Shown: positions 34,963 to 46,895 of the stretch, one piece after another
Position numbering within the stretch: position 1 is the first letter of the stretch
Layout of the letters: each line of letters starts with the position of its first letter
Assembly (NCBI GenBank): GCA_022559985.1
Contig: JAFJTR010000002.1
Coordinates: 682,001-746,000 of the forward strand
Reading direction: 5' to 3'
DNA from: Parastagonospora avenae f. sp. tritici 18332-5
Taxonomy: Eukaryota > Ascomycota > Dothideomycetes > Pleosporales > Phaeosphaeriaceae
Length of the DNA: 64,000 bases
Position numbers and translations under genes: made by a program
The notes under the pieces: generated by a model
The model's input: only the letters and a program-made list of their open reading frames with translations
Told to the model about the DNA's origin: nothing
The model's database searches: none

Positions 34963-36856
34963 GGTTTCGTGGATGATATGCGGACATGTTCATGTGTAGG
35001 TGCAGTCTCAAGGTGTCGTAGAGTCCAAATGTCGCGTGCATCCATGCCCGGGTCACGTTGAATGGGCGAATACAGTACCGTAACGTTAGCGCCATGACGC
35101 CACGCGCTCTAACTTACATCACGAGTTAGCTCGAGCTAAATCTTTGATACAACGAAAGACACGTATATTTGACGTGTATATCGTTGCTCTCCCGCAACAT
35201 TACGATATCTTCTGAATGATGGACTTGATTCATACTTTGAACAACCGAAGATGTTTGATGTTTGCTGGAAATTGGTCCTCCGAGCAGGTGCCGCCGGTCA
35301 TCGACAACGACAACGAAGGAAAATAGACAGGTTCCTGCCACCGAACAGGTGAGCTGAAGCTGTACACGCTATCGCCAGACTTCAGCTGTAACGGCAGAAT
35401 TTCGCGTATAGCTCCAGGCTATCGAATGGGCCGCCACCTGGTTCATTTCCAGAGTAGTTGACAATATGCGGTACGCAGTGTCCCTATCTCGTAGAGTCTG
35501 GAGATGCTTTGCAGCATTGGAGCAACGATGAAGTGCATGTCTGGGAGCCCCTGTTCCCAAATCTTCCGGGTTGGGTGGGAAATATCCGCACTGGTAGGAT
35601 GTCTTCTGAAAGGACTCACTTTTTATGCCGCTGAAACCCTTGTCACTTGCGCTGAAAACACGATCTGCTGTCCCTAAGGCTCGGATAGGACCCAGGGCGC
35701 AGTCTGACGATTGGTATCCTCGCCGATGGTGCTGCCAGAATTGCATGGTTTGAGCTACTGTTCATATCCAAGTATGAAGCATATGCTCAGGGTCTGACAG
35801 ACGAACCGATGGCCTGAAGCTATACGCAGTACACTGACGTTTCCGGCGCGGCGGCAACGCCAGTAAATAGTTCCAGGTTATCGGGTGGGTTACCACTTCT
35901 TCTGCCGCGCCGTCGTTGATGAAGCAATATAGTACAAACATTCCCGTGACATAGATGGATCGAGCAAGACCTCCAGATGCGTCTGGGTGTCCATCAGTCT
36001 TCACTGGTTCCTCGAAAGGTGGAAGCGGCTCGTCTCGGTCCGCTTTGCTGTTTCGGGAGCGACAGGCTGCATCCTGAGGTCGATAGCTGCTGGAATGCAG
36101 AGATTCGGGGCGGTCTGATGTCTCTGTGAGGCAAAGACATGGGCCTAGAGCGAGATCATCATCACGCCTCAGCCTGCTGTCGTAGTCTGTAGCGCAGTTT
36201 GGCGGACTGGAATGACCCATTTACCTGCGACGCTGTTTGACGTCTGCTGTTAGGGTCCGCAGTGCTAAGGCGATCTGGAGCCCGGAGGGATGATTTTATC
36301 GATGACTGTACCTTTGGGAGTACGAATCATCCCTACAAGATATACGTCCAGGTGACTGTTCTCGGCGACTGAACATACCTGTCTGCGACCTTGACTCACG
36401 TCTTCATGCCGTGAAGTACTGTGGCGACTGAAGCACAGCAGGGCGAGCGAGGGCGACAGCTGTGCCTACCTGTTGGCGACTCGTTGGGCGCTTCTGCTTG
36501 TTGACTATCATGAGATGGACGAGATGGACGAGTACTTGGCCTCCATTGATCGTGAGCGACTGTGACCGTACCTGCGGACGAAGTCTGCATTGATCTGGTC
36601 GTCTGTTCGGCCGAGAAGGCCAACAAGCCGCGTTTGTGTATGCTTTGGTTAACGATTACTCAAATTAGATGCGTGTCAGTTTGAAAACGATAAACGCTGA
36701 TTAGAAAGTGTTTTTGATTCCGAGATCGGGGAACGAGATTACCTGTCACTAAAAGATATCCAGGAATGCGCGGAGCGACATGAGGTAATCCGCATCCATA
36801 CACTTGTTATGGAGGACATACGCACACATTCTCCGGAGAGACTGGCCGAAGGCGTG
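34963..36856. other. Poorly resolved region with short minus-strand ORFs and an imperfect direct repeat
   Basis: Minus-strand ORFs at 35369-35746, 35762-36220 and 36396-36626 have no recognised domain. Bases 35355-35445 and 35811-35905 resemble each other (for example ATAGCTCCAGGCTATCG versus ATAGTTCCAGGTTATCG), so the ends of the first two ORFs look related. On the minus strand, motifs ending CAG|GTA recur at about 36230, 36379, 36469 and 36571. These could be donors of short exons belonging to the protease gene upstream. Confidence 0.35.
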
Positions 36857-37678
36857 TTATTCATCCTTACCGTCAAGATCTCTCCATACAGGCTGGTCAT
36901 GAATGCGCTTGGTTACGAAACAGAGTGCGAACGACCCGCAGTCGAAGGTGCCATGCTGTTGCGGGCAGGGCACTGCTTCAACCACCAGCTCCTGCGGGTC
37001 GAATCCTGCCAAAGGCGAGTTCGGCCACAGACTTGCCAGATATATGACTCGGGGAAGTAGCTTCGTCACTGCATTGTAGGTAGGGCCTTTTCCGCTTGCC
37101 GATTGGGGGAAGTTGTAGTATAATAATCTGGCCAGCTCATTCGCTGTGGCTCGGAAAAACTCAACTGCCACCCAATGTGCCGCGGAAGGATTGATCACTG
37201 CCACCATGCGATTATGCGTCGCCTTCATGTCTGTGAGCGGCCAACCCAGTTCTGGTTCCTCTTCTCGGTTTGCGGCAGCAATCTCGGTGTCCAAGATGTT
37301 GCTGTAGTCGTCGCTGAGAAAGTGGTCCGAGTGGCATTCGATGTGAACGTCGTCCGGCTTGTCGACTTCAAGATCTAAGGTTGTGTGAATGACATTGTCT
37401 GTGAACCATACAGCATTCTCACGACCTTTCTGGTCATGCAGTGAAAGCACATCATCAAGACGAAGAGTCCAGTCTGGCGCGATAGTGAAGCTGTAATGAG
37501 AAAGCTGTACCTCTGCGCTCTCGGCGGGAGCCCTCATGAAGTTGATGATGTTTAGCACGATCCTGGCGAGATGATCATCGGGTGCTGCGTTGTCGAGTGA
37601 CCTGATAACGCTCTGTATGTCCTGATTCTCCGTATTTGGAAGTGGGTGAGCCTTTGGGGGGACATGGATGAGAGCAGC
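36857..37678 (-). CDS. Ulp1-like (C48) cysteine protease domain, gene ends unresolved
   Basis: An open frame from about 37678 to a stop at 36857 encodes about 273 residues. The second half matches the Ulp1/SENP fold: His in PSAAHWVAVE and the nucleophile in CPQQHGTFDCGSFALCF (PQQ-x4-DCG). Where Ulp1 usually has Tyr-Asp there is YYNFP, so the catalytic Asp appears to be Asn. The 5' edge at about 37678 looks like a splice acceptor, because an upstream in-frame TAA at 37680 ends the frame. An N-terminal exon is not resolved, although MSFSPNHGDF at 37988 is a candidate start. At the 3' end CTTGACG|GTAAGG is a good donor, so the stop may be intronic and the protein longer. Similar domains occur in deSUMOylating enzymes and in many transposon-borne proteins. 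Confidence 0.6.
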   Translation of the reverse strand, partial: AALIHVPPKAHPLPNTENQDIQSVIRSLDNAAPDDHLARIVLNIINFMRAPAESAEVQLSHYSFTIAPDWTLRLDDVLSLHDQKGRENAVWFTDNVIHTTLDLEVDKPDDVHIECHSDHFLSDDYSNILDTEIAAANREEEPELGWPLTDMKATHNRMVAVINPSAAHWVAVEFFRATANELARLLYYNFPQSASGKGPTYNAVTKLLPRVIYLASLWPNSPLAGFDPQELVVEAVPCPQQHGTFDCGSFALCFVTKRIHDQPVWRDLDGKDE

Positions 37679-37988
37679 TTATGGAGATGCGTCAAATAAG
37701 ATTGGAGGAGCGGCATTGTGAAGTAACTCCGCATGAGGTATGGTGACATGTACGCACATAATGTCGACGCGCTCTTTGGGAACGAAGCACTTGATCTAAG
37801 AGGCTCCTCACTAGATCTGCTATCGATCACGCGATGCACGAGTAGCCCAGATAGAGCAATGGTTCAAATGGAAGACTGTGTTATCAGCCCTCTGGCCACG
37901 ATATCAACGTGGCCATGGTTATAACTCATGGAGAGGGGATCGCCAGCTGTCTGGCTTCTGAAATCACCGTGGTTCGGAGAGAAACTCA

Positions 37989-39375
37989 TGATGGTAGTGG
38001 GGGTGGGGTAGAAAGTCCACTGCGAAAGCGTAACTTAAGCAAGTAGAGGACGGACAACGTTCTAACTTCAAACTGCAAGCAACTTGTCGCTCTAACGGGG
38101 CCGTGATCTGAAAGACTAGGCGGAGCCGACGGCTTTCCATTCATATTATCTCGTTCTTACAGAGCTCTTACTTTTGCGGGTGTTGAAAATGTTGAGACAT
38201 GTATACGATGATAACGTGAGGATAGAAAGAAAGGACTGAACTGATGTTGGATGTCCGAGTCTCGATACGAGGTGTTTTATGGATGGCGCGAAGAAATTCG
38301 AACGTGCTAATACCAGCTCCGAAACCGAAGACACATTGGATAGGTAAACTCACAGCTTTGATGGTCTTCTAGCAATCTGTCGTTCTGTCAGCACAAGCAG
38401 CACGAGCAGCACAGAGAAAATCTTCGGTGGCAACGCCTTGGTGACCCGATGCGACCTCCTCGAAGTTCTCCAAATGTTGCGAGACAAGCCCGTCAGAGAC
38501 AAATTCCGACTGAAAGCCCCATCAGCCTGTTGGCGAGGACCTCGATTTCAAGCAGATCATCGGTATCGTTCGGGAGTCTGCTCTGTATCCCACCTTATGG
38601 TCAGCTAAGCCTCCTATATCCATGAAGAATTTGACGTCAAACCGACAACTTGTTCGCCAGTATCTTGGGCGGCGCAACTCATATACGATCTATCTGCAAG
38701 ACAAACGAGCCTTCGTCCTTCTAAATTGTCGTCTGTATTTTCCAGTCGAATATCACCACCATAACAGCGAATAATAAGCTGATATATGGACGTACGCCAT
38801 GCATTATGGGAGGGATGGTGTGTATTAGTGCATATGAACCGCCTGCACGCGGCATGCAGTTCAATGTATTCGATCTGAGAAACTTGTTTCGTTATTGTAA
38901 GGATTGGCAACCTCATGTTTCTGTCTTGAACATTGGTCGGACTTGTATAGGTGTTGAGGTGTATCCATGGATAGGTCGTGGTTTAGTGCATCGGGGCATT
39001 CGATGTTGGTCTCGGCGATGACGAAACGAACACCCCTGTGCCGAACAGCTGGGGCAATGTTTCACCCGCTCCGCTCCAGCGCTCCAGCTGAAGCAGTTTG
39101 GCTGCCTGAGACTGATCTGCTGTTCTCCCGCCTCGTTCTCTTGTGTATATTTGGCCACATATTGTATGATCATGTTTACTGCACTTTGCAGTGGCTCTTC
39201 ACCTCTGTCTGGACCCTGAAATACGTCACGATAGTTCCCCTTCCCGGCAAGAGTCGCCTATAAACACCACGCGCAACGAATCGACACAATGCGAACTTGA
39301 GCGCGATTCCCTCCGTTATCACAACACTCTGGACTGTACATATACCCAGACCTCGGTGCACGCATTGTCCGCGCC
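37989..39375. other. Intergenic, no gene recognised
   Basis: Only short ORFs without signatures. The last few hundred bases presumably hold the promoter of the sterol-transfer gene. Confidence 0.4.
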
Positions 39376-42300
39376 ATGGCGGCAGTTGATCGCACAAGGA
39401 GTCCAATGAGCTCAGACAACCTCGCACCCAGTCGCGCGACTTCGAAAGGCCCAGAGTCGTCTGCTGTCTCCATCGCCAGCAGCGACAATCGCGACGATGA
39501 TCTACACAAATCAACAGACGGCGCGCTGGGCGACAAGCTGAAGAGCCGCAACTCGGACGACGGCCGCAGCGACACCTCCTCTGCACATCGCATTCGAATG
39601 TCTAGGATGTTCAAGGGTCGCAATAAGCGTAGGAAGTCAACTACAAGTCAGGACTCGCAACTGAATCCTGCTGATGAGCCACCACCACCCGTTCCTCAGA
39701 TAAGGAACTACAGCGACGACTCGCTGGGCCTGCACAAGAGCGCAGCCAGCAGTCTGCTCACTGAAGACTCGGATCCAGATACGACGTAAGTTGTTTTTAC
39801 TTTACTGTTGTATGCGGTTGCGACGGCCATGGGATGGAAGGAGAGCATGTGCCAAGAGCACGGTCCATTGGTGCTTGAGTCTACCCCCACGACATCATCA
39901 TCATCATCATCACATCCACTCTCAATTCCATTCTTATCCTTCGCTTCATTCATTTTCTTCAGCGCTATTTGCGAGGCCGCACTGTTGTATAGTATTTCCT
40001 TGTTGCTACATCCGCATTTGATTTGCGCTGACCGGAAGAAGTCCGTCAAAGCGTCCGTCCATCTCACCTCATCAGTCCCACACAGGCCTTCTCACGCTGT
40101 CCTCGCCGCTCATAACCTCCGAGACGGTAAATTCAACCGAATCTACCACCGATGCTGCTCTCGCCGATCCTCTAGCCCCCGAAGATTCCCCCGTTCGACA
40201 CGTGAACAACTCCGGCACCCCTAACAAGCGAGGAGTTTCGCCGTCACCAGTTGGAAGGTTGAAAGAGGCATTCGCGCCCAACCGACGGCCAGCGTCTCCA
40301 AAGACAGGAGATTACGCTGACGGTGCACGACCAAGCTCAAGTGGTGGACTAGGGGCGCTGTTTGGAGGAAAGAAGCGCGAGGCCAAAATTCTCGATCAAC
40401 CCATAACTGCATCTCCAGACAGCACGCAGTCGACGACGTCTCTTCGCTCTATCGCGCCGAAGCGCATCATCACCACACTCCCTGCCACACTCCCGAACCT
40501 CGTCGATGCGCCTACGACTTTGATCACACCACCAACCCCCACCGATGGGAAGCCAGTCTCGCCCACACGTCCTACAAGCTCGCCGGACGGAGTGAAGCAA
40601 AACACATCGCAGTCGAATCCGAACGTCATTGTCTCCCCCTCGGGGAACATGATATCACACCGACGCGTGCGATCCGCGACCAATCCTCCTAGCAAGCTTT
40701 CCAATTCGATCACCGCGCCGCTTACCCCCCACCCAGAGGAAGCCAAAACCCCTGGTGGGACTGCATTCGCTCCTCAGAACCCCGGCGGTTTCTTTGCGTC
40801 CGTATTTTCTGCCGCGCAGAACGCTGCGAACAACTTGAGCAACACAATCGTCAACAACAACCCCACGAAAAACAAGTCGAATCAGCAGTCACAAGGCGAA
40901 GAGGAGAAGGACACGGCGGACGGGGTGGAAGAGGTCATTGGCCCAGAAAGCGCAGACCAGAACGCGGACACGGAAAAGCGCAGGCCAGCTGTAGAGACTC
41001 TTGGGTCTGGGAACTTGAGCTTGGCCCATCTGGGAATCACAGATATTGAGGTCAGCCCAATGTCGTCCTCTACAAATGTTGCAGCGAAGACGGACGAGGC
41101 CTCCGCGAAGGCAGAAGATATGGCAGCCACACAAGCAGTTTCGGCTGCTTACGCGGCAGATAAACCTGCTTCCATTGTTAATGACCGACCGCGGTCCCAC
41201 ACAGCTAATTCGGGATCGTCATTGCCAGGCGCTGGTTCTCCACAGAGACAGCCTGAGATTTCCGACTCCCCCGCACAGTCTTCCATCCAAAGGCAGAGCA
41301 GTATACGTAGTCGTATCAGCGACGGGCGGCGAAGACGACATAGGGGAAGCTCTGCCGCTACTGGGAACACCATTGCTGCTGCTATAACTGGCAGCACATC
41401 GACTCTGGCCCCAAGTGCTGCGATGAATGGAAACCGTCTTAATGGGACGGGATTTGCAGTCGCATCACCAAAGCGAAATAGAGATTTCCACAACTTCTTC
41501 AAGAGTGTGCCAGAGGACGACTACTTGATCGAGGACTACAGTGCGGCTTTACAAAAGGAGATTCTGCTACACGGCAGGCTTTACGTATCGGAAGGCCATC
41601 TCTGCTTTTCCAGCAACATTCTCGGGTGGGTCACGAACCTCGTCATTAGCTTCGATGAGGTTGTCTCAGTAGAGAAGAAGTCGACTGCAGTGTTGTTCCC
41701 GAATGCCATCGTGATCCAGACTCTACACGCACGAAACGTTTTCGCCTCGTTCCTAGCACGAGACTCCACGTATGACTTGATTATCGGCATCTGGAAGATC
41801 TCACACCCAAATCTCAAATCCTCATTGAACGGCGTTACGCTAGACACTGGCGGTACCGGTGATAAGACTGAGAAAGCCGAGTCTATTGGCAGCGACGACG
41901 GATCTCTGCAAGACTCGGACGATGACGTCTATGACGAAGACGCGGAAGAAGACGATGGCATTGGTAGCTTTACTGAAGCTGGCGAAGGAAGCGTGGCGGG
42001 CAGCGAGGTTGGCTCTGTCGTTGGTGGCGAAGGGCAGCGAAAAGTGAGCGCAGCAGTGTCGCAAGCATTTGGTGGCGGCGGCGAAGTTACAGAGGCTGCC
42101 AAAGCTGCAACAGGCGGTGCTGCAGCCGGAGGTCAAGATTTCCCCGGCGCTGCGACACATGGCCCTACGGAATGTGGGGACAGCGACCAACACTATGATA
42201 AACTGCTGATCGACACGACTATCCCAGCCCCTCTGGGCAAAGTACACAGCCTCATGTTCGGACCTGCTTCTGGGGCCTTTATGCGAAAATGGTTGATTGA

Positions 42301-43337
42301 AGACCAGAAGTCGACAGACCTGCAAATGGAAGACGACAAGAAAGGCCTCGGAGAGGACAAGAAATCTTTCAACTATTCATACATCAAACCTCTGTTCGCG
42401 CCAGTCGGTCCACGCCAGACAAAGTGCAATATTGCCATGACCTTGGAGCAATACGACCTCGAGAAGGCAATCACTATTCTTTGCAGTACAGGTACCCCAG
42501 ATGTGCCTAGTGGAAGCATCTTCCTCACGAAGACGCGATACTGCCTGATGTGGGGACCAAACAATAGCACGCGGCTCATCATGACCTTCACGGTAGAATG
42601 GAGCGGCAAGAGTTGGTTGAGAGGTGAGATGGGATTGAACACCACACATTTTGAGATCATACTAACCCTGTTTAGGCCCTATTGAAAAAGGCGCAAACGA
42701 CGGTCAAATGTCGTATGCTACCTCTTTGACGACCGCTCTCCGCACCGCCGTGACCGCCAAAGCCGCACCTGCAAGACTAGGAAAGGGTGGAAAGGGTAAG
42801 AAGCGATCCAAAGCCAACATCCTCGACGAAGCACCAGCGGCGGTTTCCGCTCCAGTACCGTCCAATCAAGCGAAACAGAGCGACTGGGGCATGCTGGATC
42901 CGTTACGCAGCCTTCTTGGACCCGTTGCGGATATTCTGGAGTTCATCTTCACGCCACAGATTATTATTCCACTTATGGGAGTGTTACTCATCTACTCGTG
43001 GTTCTTCCGCGGGGCATCCACAACTGCCGGTCCAAACCAGTGGTCTGCCGCTCAAAGACAAGTCGCATATGACGAGATTTGGCGTCACGAAGAATCCGAG
43101 TTGTGGAAGTGGCTGGAAGATCGTGTCGCCCTGGACCGCGTGCAGTCATCCGTAGTCGGTGGGAGGATACACCCAGACGTCGATGACCAAGTCCGCATAC
43201 CACCCGCGAACATGAAGGAGCGCGAAATGGACGAAGCGATCCGCATTACGGAAGAGAAACTGAAGGTGTTGAAAGAGAAGGTGGAAAAGGACAAGGCGAA
43301 AACACGAACGAAAAGTCCAAGAGAGGAACAGACATAA
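39376..43337 (+). CDS. GRAM/VASt-domain sterol-transfer protein of the Lam/Ysp2 family
   Basis: Three exons (39376-39785, 40039-42623, 42676-43337) give 1218 residues. Intron 1 is 253 bp (GTAAGT...CTGACCGGAAG) and contains a (CAT)n run near 39893. I chose its acceptor at 40038 because it yields a continuous Ser-rich frame, KRPSISPHQSHTGLLTLSS. Intron 2 is 52 bp (GTGAGA, CTAAC branch). Residues 1-600 are disordered, Ser/Thr/Pro-rich. The GRAM domain is about 620-735 (FHNFFKSVPEDDYLIEDYSAALQ). An acidic linker follows. The VASt lipid-binding domain is about 850-1060 (LLIDTTIPAPLGKVHSLMFG...SWLRGPIEKGANDG), and a transmembrane helix is near 1093-1111 (IIIPLMGVLLIYSWFF). Family members sit in the ER at plasma-membrane contacts and move ergosterol between the membranes. 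Confidence 0.92.
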
Positions 43338-43817
43338 AAGACAACTTCAGGAAGAAGAAGTTTGATTAGAAGACATGCATTGCGAAAGGCGTCAACTGGG
43401 GTTTCTGTTGGAATGCTTGGGTGAATTGTACTGGGTTTACCCCGTCAATCTCTCACCTGCGTCAGGCCAGCGCGCGACTCTTTCGTAGCGTGTATTTTCT
43501 CGTTTGTATAAATGCGGCAGGAATATATTATGTCTTATCTACATTTAGGTGCACAAGCAATTGTACATATGATCAAGCTTCAGCCCCTTCCCCACAAAGA
43601 CGTGGGATCCCTGTGATGTCAGTGCCAAGCCCAGACGCGTGCGCCCTGAGCTTTCCCTTTGATCGTCGCGCACCTGTTTGCAGCCCTTCAACCTCAAACT
43701 ACAGTTGTTCCACTCCTTTCACCCACCCTTTCTGGATACTGCGCGATTACATTGAAGATTCCGAGCCTCGCCAAGCGCGACACTCCTGCGACTCTAGGTA
43801 ATCCAATTTTTTGCGAC
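43338..43817. other. Intergenic
   Basis: About 480 bp between tandem genes. It includes the leader of the SAP-domain gene; the in-frame ATG at 43659 is probably leader. Confidence 0.5.
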
Positions 43818-45776
43818 ATGGCGGACTACGGCAAACAAACAGTCGCGCAATTGCGCCAGCTATTGAAAGATCGCGGGATTTCGAGCACGGGATTGACACG
43901 GAAGGCGCAGATTGTGGAGAAGTTGGAGGAGAAGGATGCGGAGGGAGAGGGTGCGCAAGTTGAGGAAGAGGATGCGCCACCGGAGCCAGTTGCGCAAGTC
44001 GAACAAGAAGACGCGCAAGATGTAGACGAAAAGCCAGATGCATCTGGCCCTGCGCTCTCAGAAGCTGGCGGTATGTCTATGATAAATGATTCACGCAGGC
44101 GCAAGGCTGACGGATTGACAGACCCTCCGGCGCAACCAGATCAGAGCGATCCACCGCCAGTACCGACCGCGACATTAGATGGGAACCGCGAAAATGTCTC
44201 ACACATCGATAGCGATGTACCTCCGCCAGATCAGTCCAAGGCGACTGAGCAATCGGCGGAAGACACAACAGAAGACAATGAGCCAGGTTCGATACAGCCT
44301 GCTGAGGTGTTCAATGCTGCGCCTGCGGACCTTGAGGATGCTGTTGAGCCACATGTTACTGAACCTGCGGATCCTGAGGTGGATGGCGACGAGAAGGTAC
44401 AACTTGCGGAAGACGAGCTTCCAGATGCGCCAGGACCAGCTGCTGAAGCTCTGCGACTGAAGCAGCAAGACGAGGAAGCGGTGGAAGATTCATCAACGCC
44501 TGTGGCTAATGAAGAGCCATCGGTCGAGAAGGCGGATTTACTTCCCATACCCGAGCGATCGACAGCGGAAACATCAAGACTACCCACTGAGGAGTTTGAA
44601 GCAGACTCGAAGAAGCGCAAGAGACGGAGTGGCTCGCCAGACCCACCACTACAGGACATCAAAGCGAAGAAGCCGAGACCGAGTCAGGAACCCGTGCCGG
44701 AAGTGCATCTCAAGGAAGACGACGATGTGGTCATGGAGCAAAGGCGACCCGAAGACGCGACCCCAACACAGGATTCAGAAGTCGAGAACAGATCGATGAA
44801 GAAGGAAAAGGCCAACCGCTACAAAACCCTCGTCAACCCAACCACCGACGCCTCTACACCAGACGTCCTCCAAGACGACAGACCAGTCGCGCCCGCCCTG
44901 CACCCCGCCACGCCAGCTCTCTACATCCGCAACTTCATGCGTCCGTTGCGCCCTGAACCTCTCCGCACACATCTCGTCTCGCTCGCCTCCCCGCCGTCTT
45001 CCTCACCCGACGCATCAGTCATCAGATCCCTCTTTCTCGATGCCATGAAGACCCACGCGCTCGTCCACTTCACCTCCACCACCGCCGCATCGCGCGTCCG
45101 CGCCTCCCTCCACGGCTCCATATGGCCGCCCGAGGGAAACAGGAAGGAACTATGGGTGGACTTCGTGCCCGAAGAGAGTGTCGAGGACTGGATAACTCAA
45201 GAAGAATTCGCCCTCGCCGCCGAAAAAGAAGCGCGAGCAGCCGGCCGCTCAATCCCCGCGAAACGCTTCGAAGTCGTGTATCCCGGCGACGACAAAGCGG
45301 TGTTTCAAGAAGCCGGCACAGGAAACACAGCGCCTGTAGATGCGCCTACGGGCCCGAGGGCGAGTGTGTCTCAACCCGCTCCAGCCACCGCAGATATCTC
45401 CGCCTCCTTCACCACCCTCGATAAACTCTTCCACAGCACATCCTCCGTCAAACCAAATCTCTACTACCTCCCCGTGCCCGACGATGTTTCGAATCAGCGT
45501 CTCAGTGAATTAGCGAAGGAGACGAGTCGGGATTGGCAGACCGGGGAGGTGAGGAAGGGACGCGGGTTGAAGACGGAGATGAAGTATAAATACAGCTTCG
45601 ACAACGAGGGCAGGTTAGTGGAGGTTGGTGAAGATCGGGGGCCGTGGGCGGAGGATTTGAGGGATCCAGGAGGCAGGGGAAGGGGTGGTTTTAGGGGTGA
45701 TTGGAGAGGGAGAGGGGAGTTTGGGGGCAGGGGGAGGGGAGGCGGGATTGGGTGGAGGGGAAGGGATAGACTTTGA
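43818..45776 (+). CDS. SAP-domain, Acinus-like RNA-processing protein
   Basis: Single exon, 652 residues. I chose the ATG at 43818 (MADYGKQTVAQLRQLL), not the in-frame ATG at 43659, because it begins directly with the SAP fold (residues ~5-40: TVAQLRQLLKDRGISSTGLTRKAQIVEKL). The middle is acidic and disordered with basic patches (SKKRKRRSGSPD). About residues 370-470 look RRM-like (PALYIRNFMRPLRPEPLRTHL...HALVHFTSTTAASRVRASLHG). Near 545 is KPNLYYLPVPDD, matching the RNPS1-SAP18-binding motif of Acinus. The tail is an RGG-like Gly/Arg stretch. Acinus is part of the ASAP complex at the exon junction and in splicing. The SAP plus RRM plus binding-motif order supports this call. Confidence 0.88.
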   Translation: MADYGKQTVAQLRQLLKDRGISSTGLTRKAQIVEKLEEKDAEGEGAQVEEEDAPPEPVAQVEQEDAQDVDEKPDASGPALSEAGGMSMINDSRRRKADGLTDPPAQPDQSDPPPVPTATLDGNRENVSHIDSDVPPPDQSKATEQSAEDTTEDNEPGSIQPAEVFNAAPADLEDAVEPHVTEPADPEVDGDEKVQLAEDELPDAPGPAAEALRLKQQDEEAVEDSSTPVANEEPSVEKADLLPIPERSTAETSRLPTEEFEADSKKRKRRSGSPDPPLQDIKAKKPRPSQEPVPEVHLKEDDDVVMEQRRPEDATPTQDSEVENRSMKKEKANRYKTLVNPTTDASTPDVLQDDRPVAPALHPATPALYIRNFMRPLRPEPLRTHLVSLASPPSSSPDASVIRSLFLDAMKTHALVHFTSTTAASRVRASLHGSIWPPEGNRKELWVDFVPEESVEDWITQEEFALAAEKEARAAGRSIPAKRFEVVYPGDDKAVFQEAGTGNTAPVDAPTGPRASVSQPAPATADISASFTTLDKLFHSTSSVKPNLYYLPVPDDVSNQRLSELAKETSRDWQTGEVRKGRGLKTEMKYKYSFDNEGRLVEVGEDRGPWAEDLRDPGGRGRGGFRGDWRGRGEFGGRGRGGGIGWRGRDRL

Positions 45777-46370
45777 GGAGTGGGATTGGGATGATCTTAC
45801 TTAATCAAGCTTAGAGAGAATAAAGCTTTGCATATCCCCAGCCGGTCTTGCCTTAGTTTGTGACTTAAGCCACCATGCTGCGGTACCCGTGACTCTTGCT
45901 TTCTACCCCGTTCCCATCATCACTGGCGATTTTTCAGACGCTCCCCGATGGAATTTGAGAAGTCGATGTGATCACTGCTCGAGGTAGGTCACAGTCTCAC
46001 TTGTGACAAAAAACGTTCTCGATGTGACTGCAACTGCAAGCTCTAAGATGGCACCGCAGCATTCATGTATCCCCGCGTCCAAACTCGACAAGCAGACTCT
46101 AAACCCCGACCTTGGGGAACAAATAACTTCGACATCCCCACGATTGTACACCCAGCTCTATTCATAAGCGGCCTTGAACCCAGCGGCAATGCTACCAGGC
46201 AAACAACGAGAGGCGTCTACAATTCACTGCCCCGTATGTCGTTAAAGCATCGTCGATCAACCTCAAGATTCATTCGCCAGCGCGGCGTGTTGGCTTTGAC
46301 GCGTGGGAAATGCTAATGACGGAGGATGGAGTATGATAGGATACCTTTAAAGGAGGTGGGTGCAGGAATG
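45777..46370. other. Intergenic
   Basis: About 600 bp; nothing recognised upstream of the GMC oxidoreductase remnant. Confidence 0.4.
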
Positions 46371-46895
46371 GCAAAAGAACTTGCGCTACTTGGTTCGCCG
46401 TTAGTCTTGGAGAGATCTGGTGTTGGCAGCCCCGACATCCTAACGGAAGCGAAGAGAGATGTCGTCTCCGAACTCCTAGGCGTAGCTGCTATATACTAAA
46501 ATCGCCACTGGCTCGTCTACCCGTACCTAGGCGAGCACGAAACTTCCGACGTTTGCGCTGGGTTCGAGGGGGGTGTACGTTCCGCCGGACATTGAGGCAG
46601 TTGGGGATATGCAGGATATGATTTACTCGGCAGAAGACGAGGAAGTTATTGAAGACTGGACGCGTGGCCATTTGGACACAATGTGGCATTCTATGGGCAC
46701 GTGTAAGATGGCGCTGCGGGATGAGGTGGCATCGTGGACAAGCGAACGAATGTGTGCGGCATGGAGGGTCTCAAGGTGGTTGATTTGAGTATTCCGCCGC
46801 TGGGCTTTGCTGCGAATGCAATGGATTTGGCGGTAGCTATTGCGTAGAAGGCAGCGGATATGGTTATTGAAGACTTGGGGTTGGGAGCTGCATAT
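46371..46895 (+). pseudogene. Remnant of a GMC oxidoreductase, C-terminal part
   Basis: Three frames together read as the end of a GMC (glucose-methanol-choline) flavoenzyme. The pieces are LGSPLVLERSGVGSPDIL, then YSAEDEEVIEDWTRGHLDTMWHSMGTCKM, then GLKVVDLSIPPLGFAANAMDLAVAIA and KAADMVIEDLGL. WHSMGTCKM and VVDLSIPP are C-terminal family signatures. The copy is dead: there is a TAA at 46497, a one-base loss after CKMALRDE that shifts the frame, and a TAG at 46845. The N-terminal FAD-binding half is absent from the window. The source enzyme was probably of the alcohol or aryl-alcohol oxidase type. Confidence 0.85.

Noticed and set aside
39891..39917. CAT trinucleotide run
   Set aside because: Simple microsatellite within intron 1 of the sterol-transfer gene; no further meaning seen.
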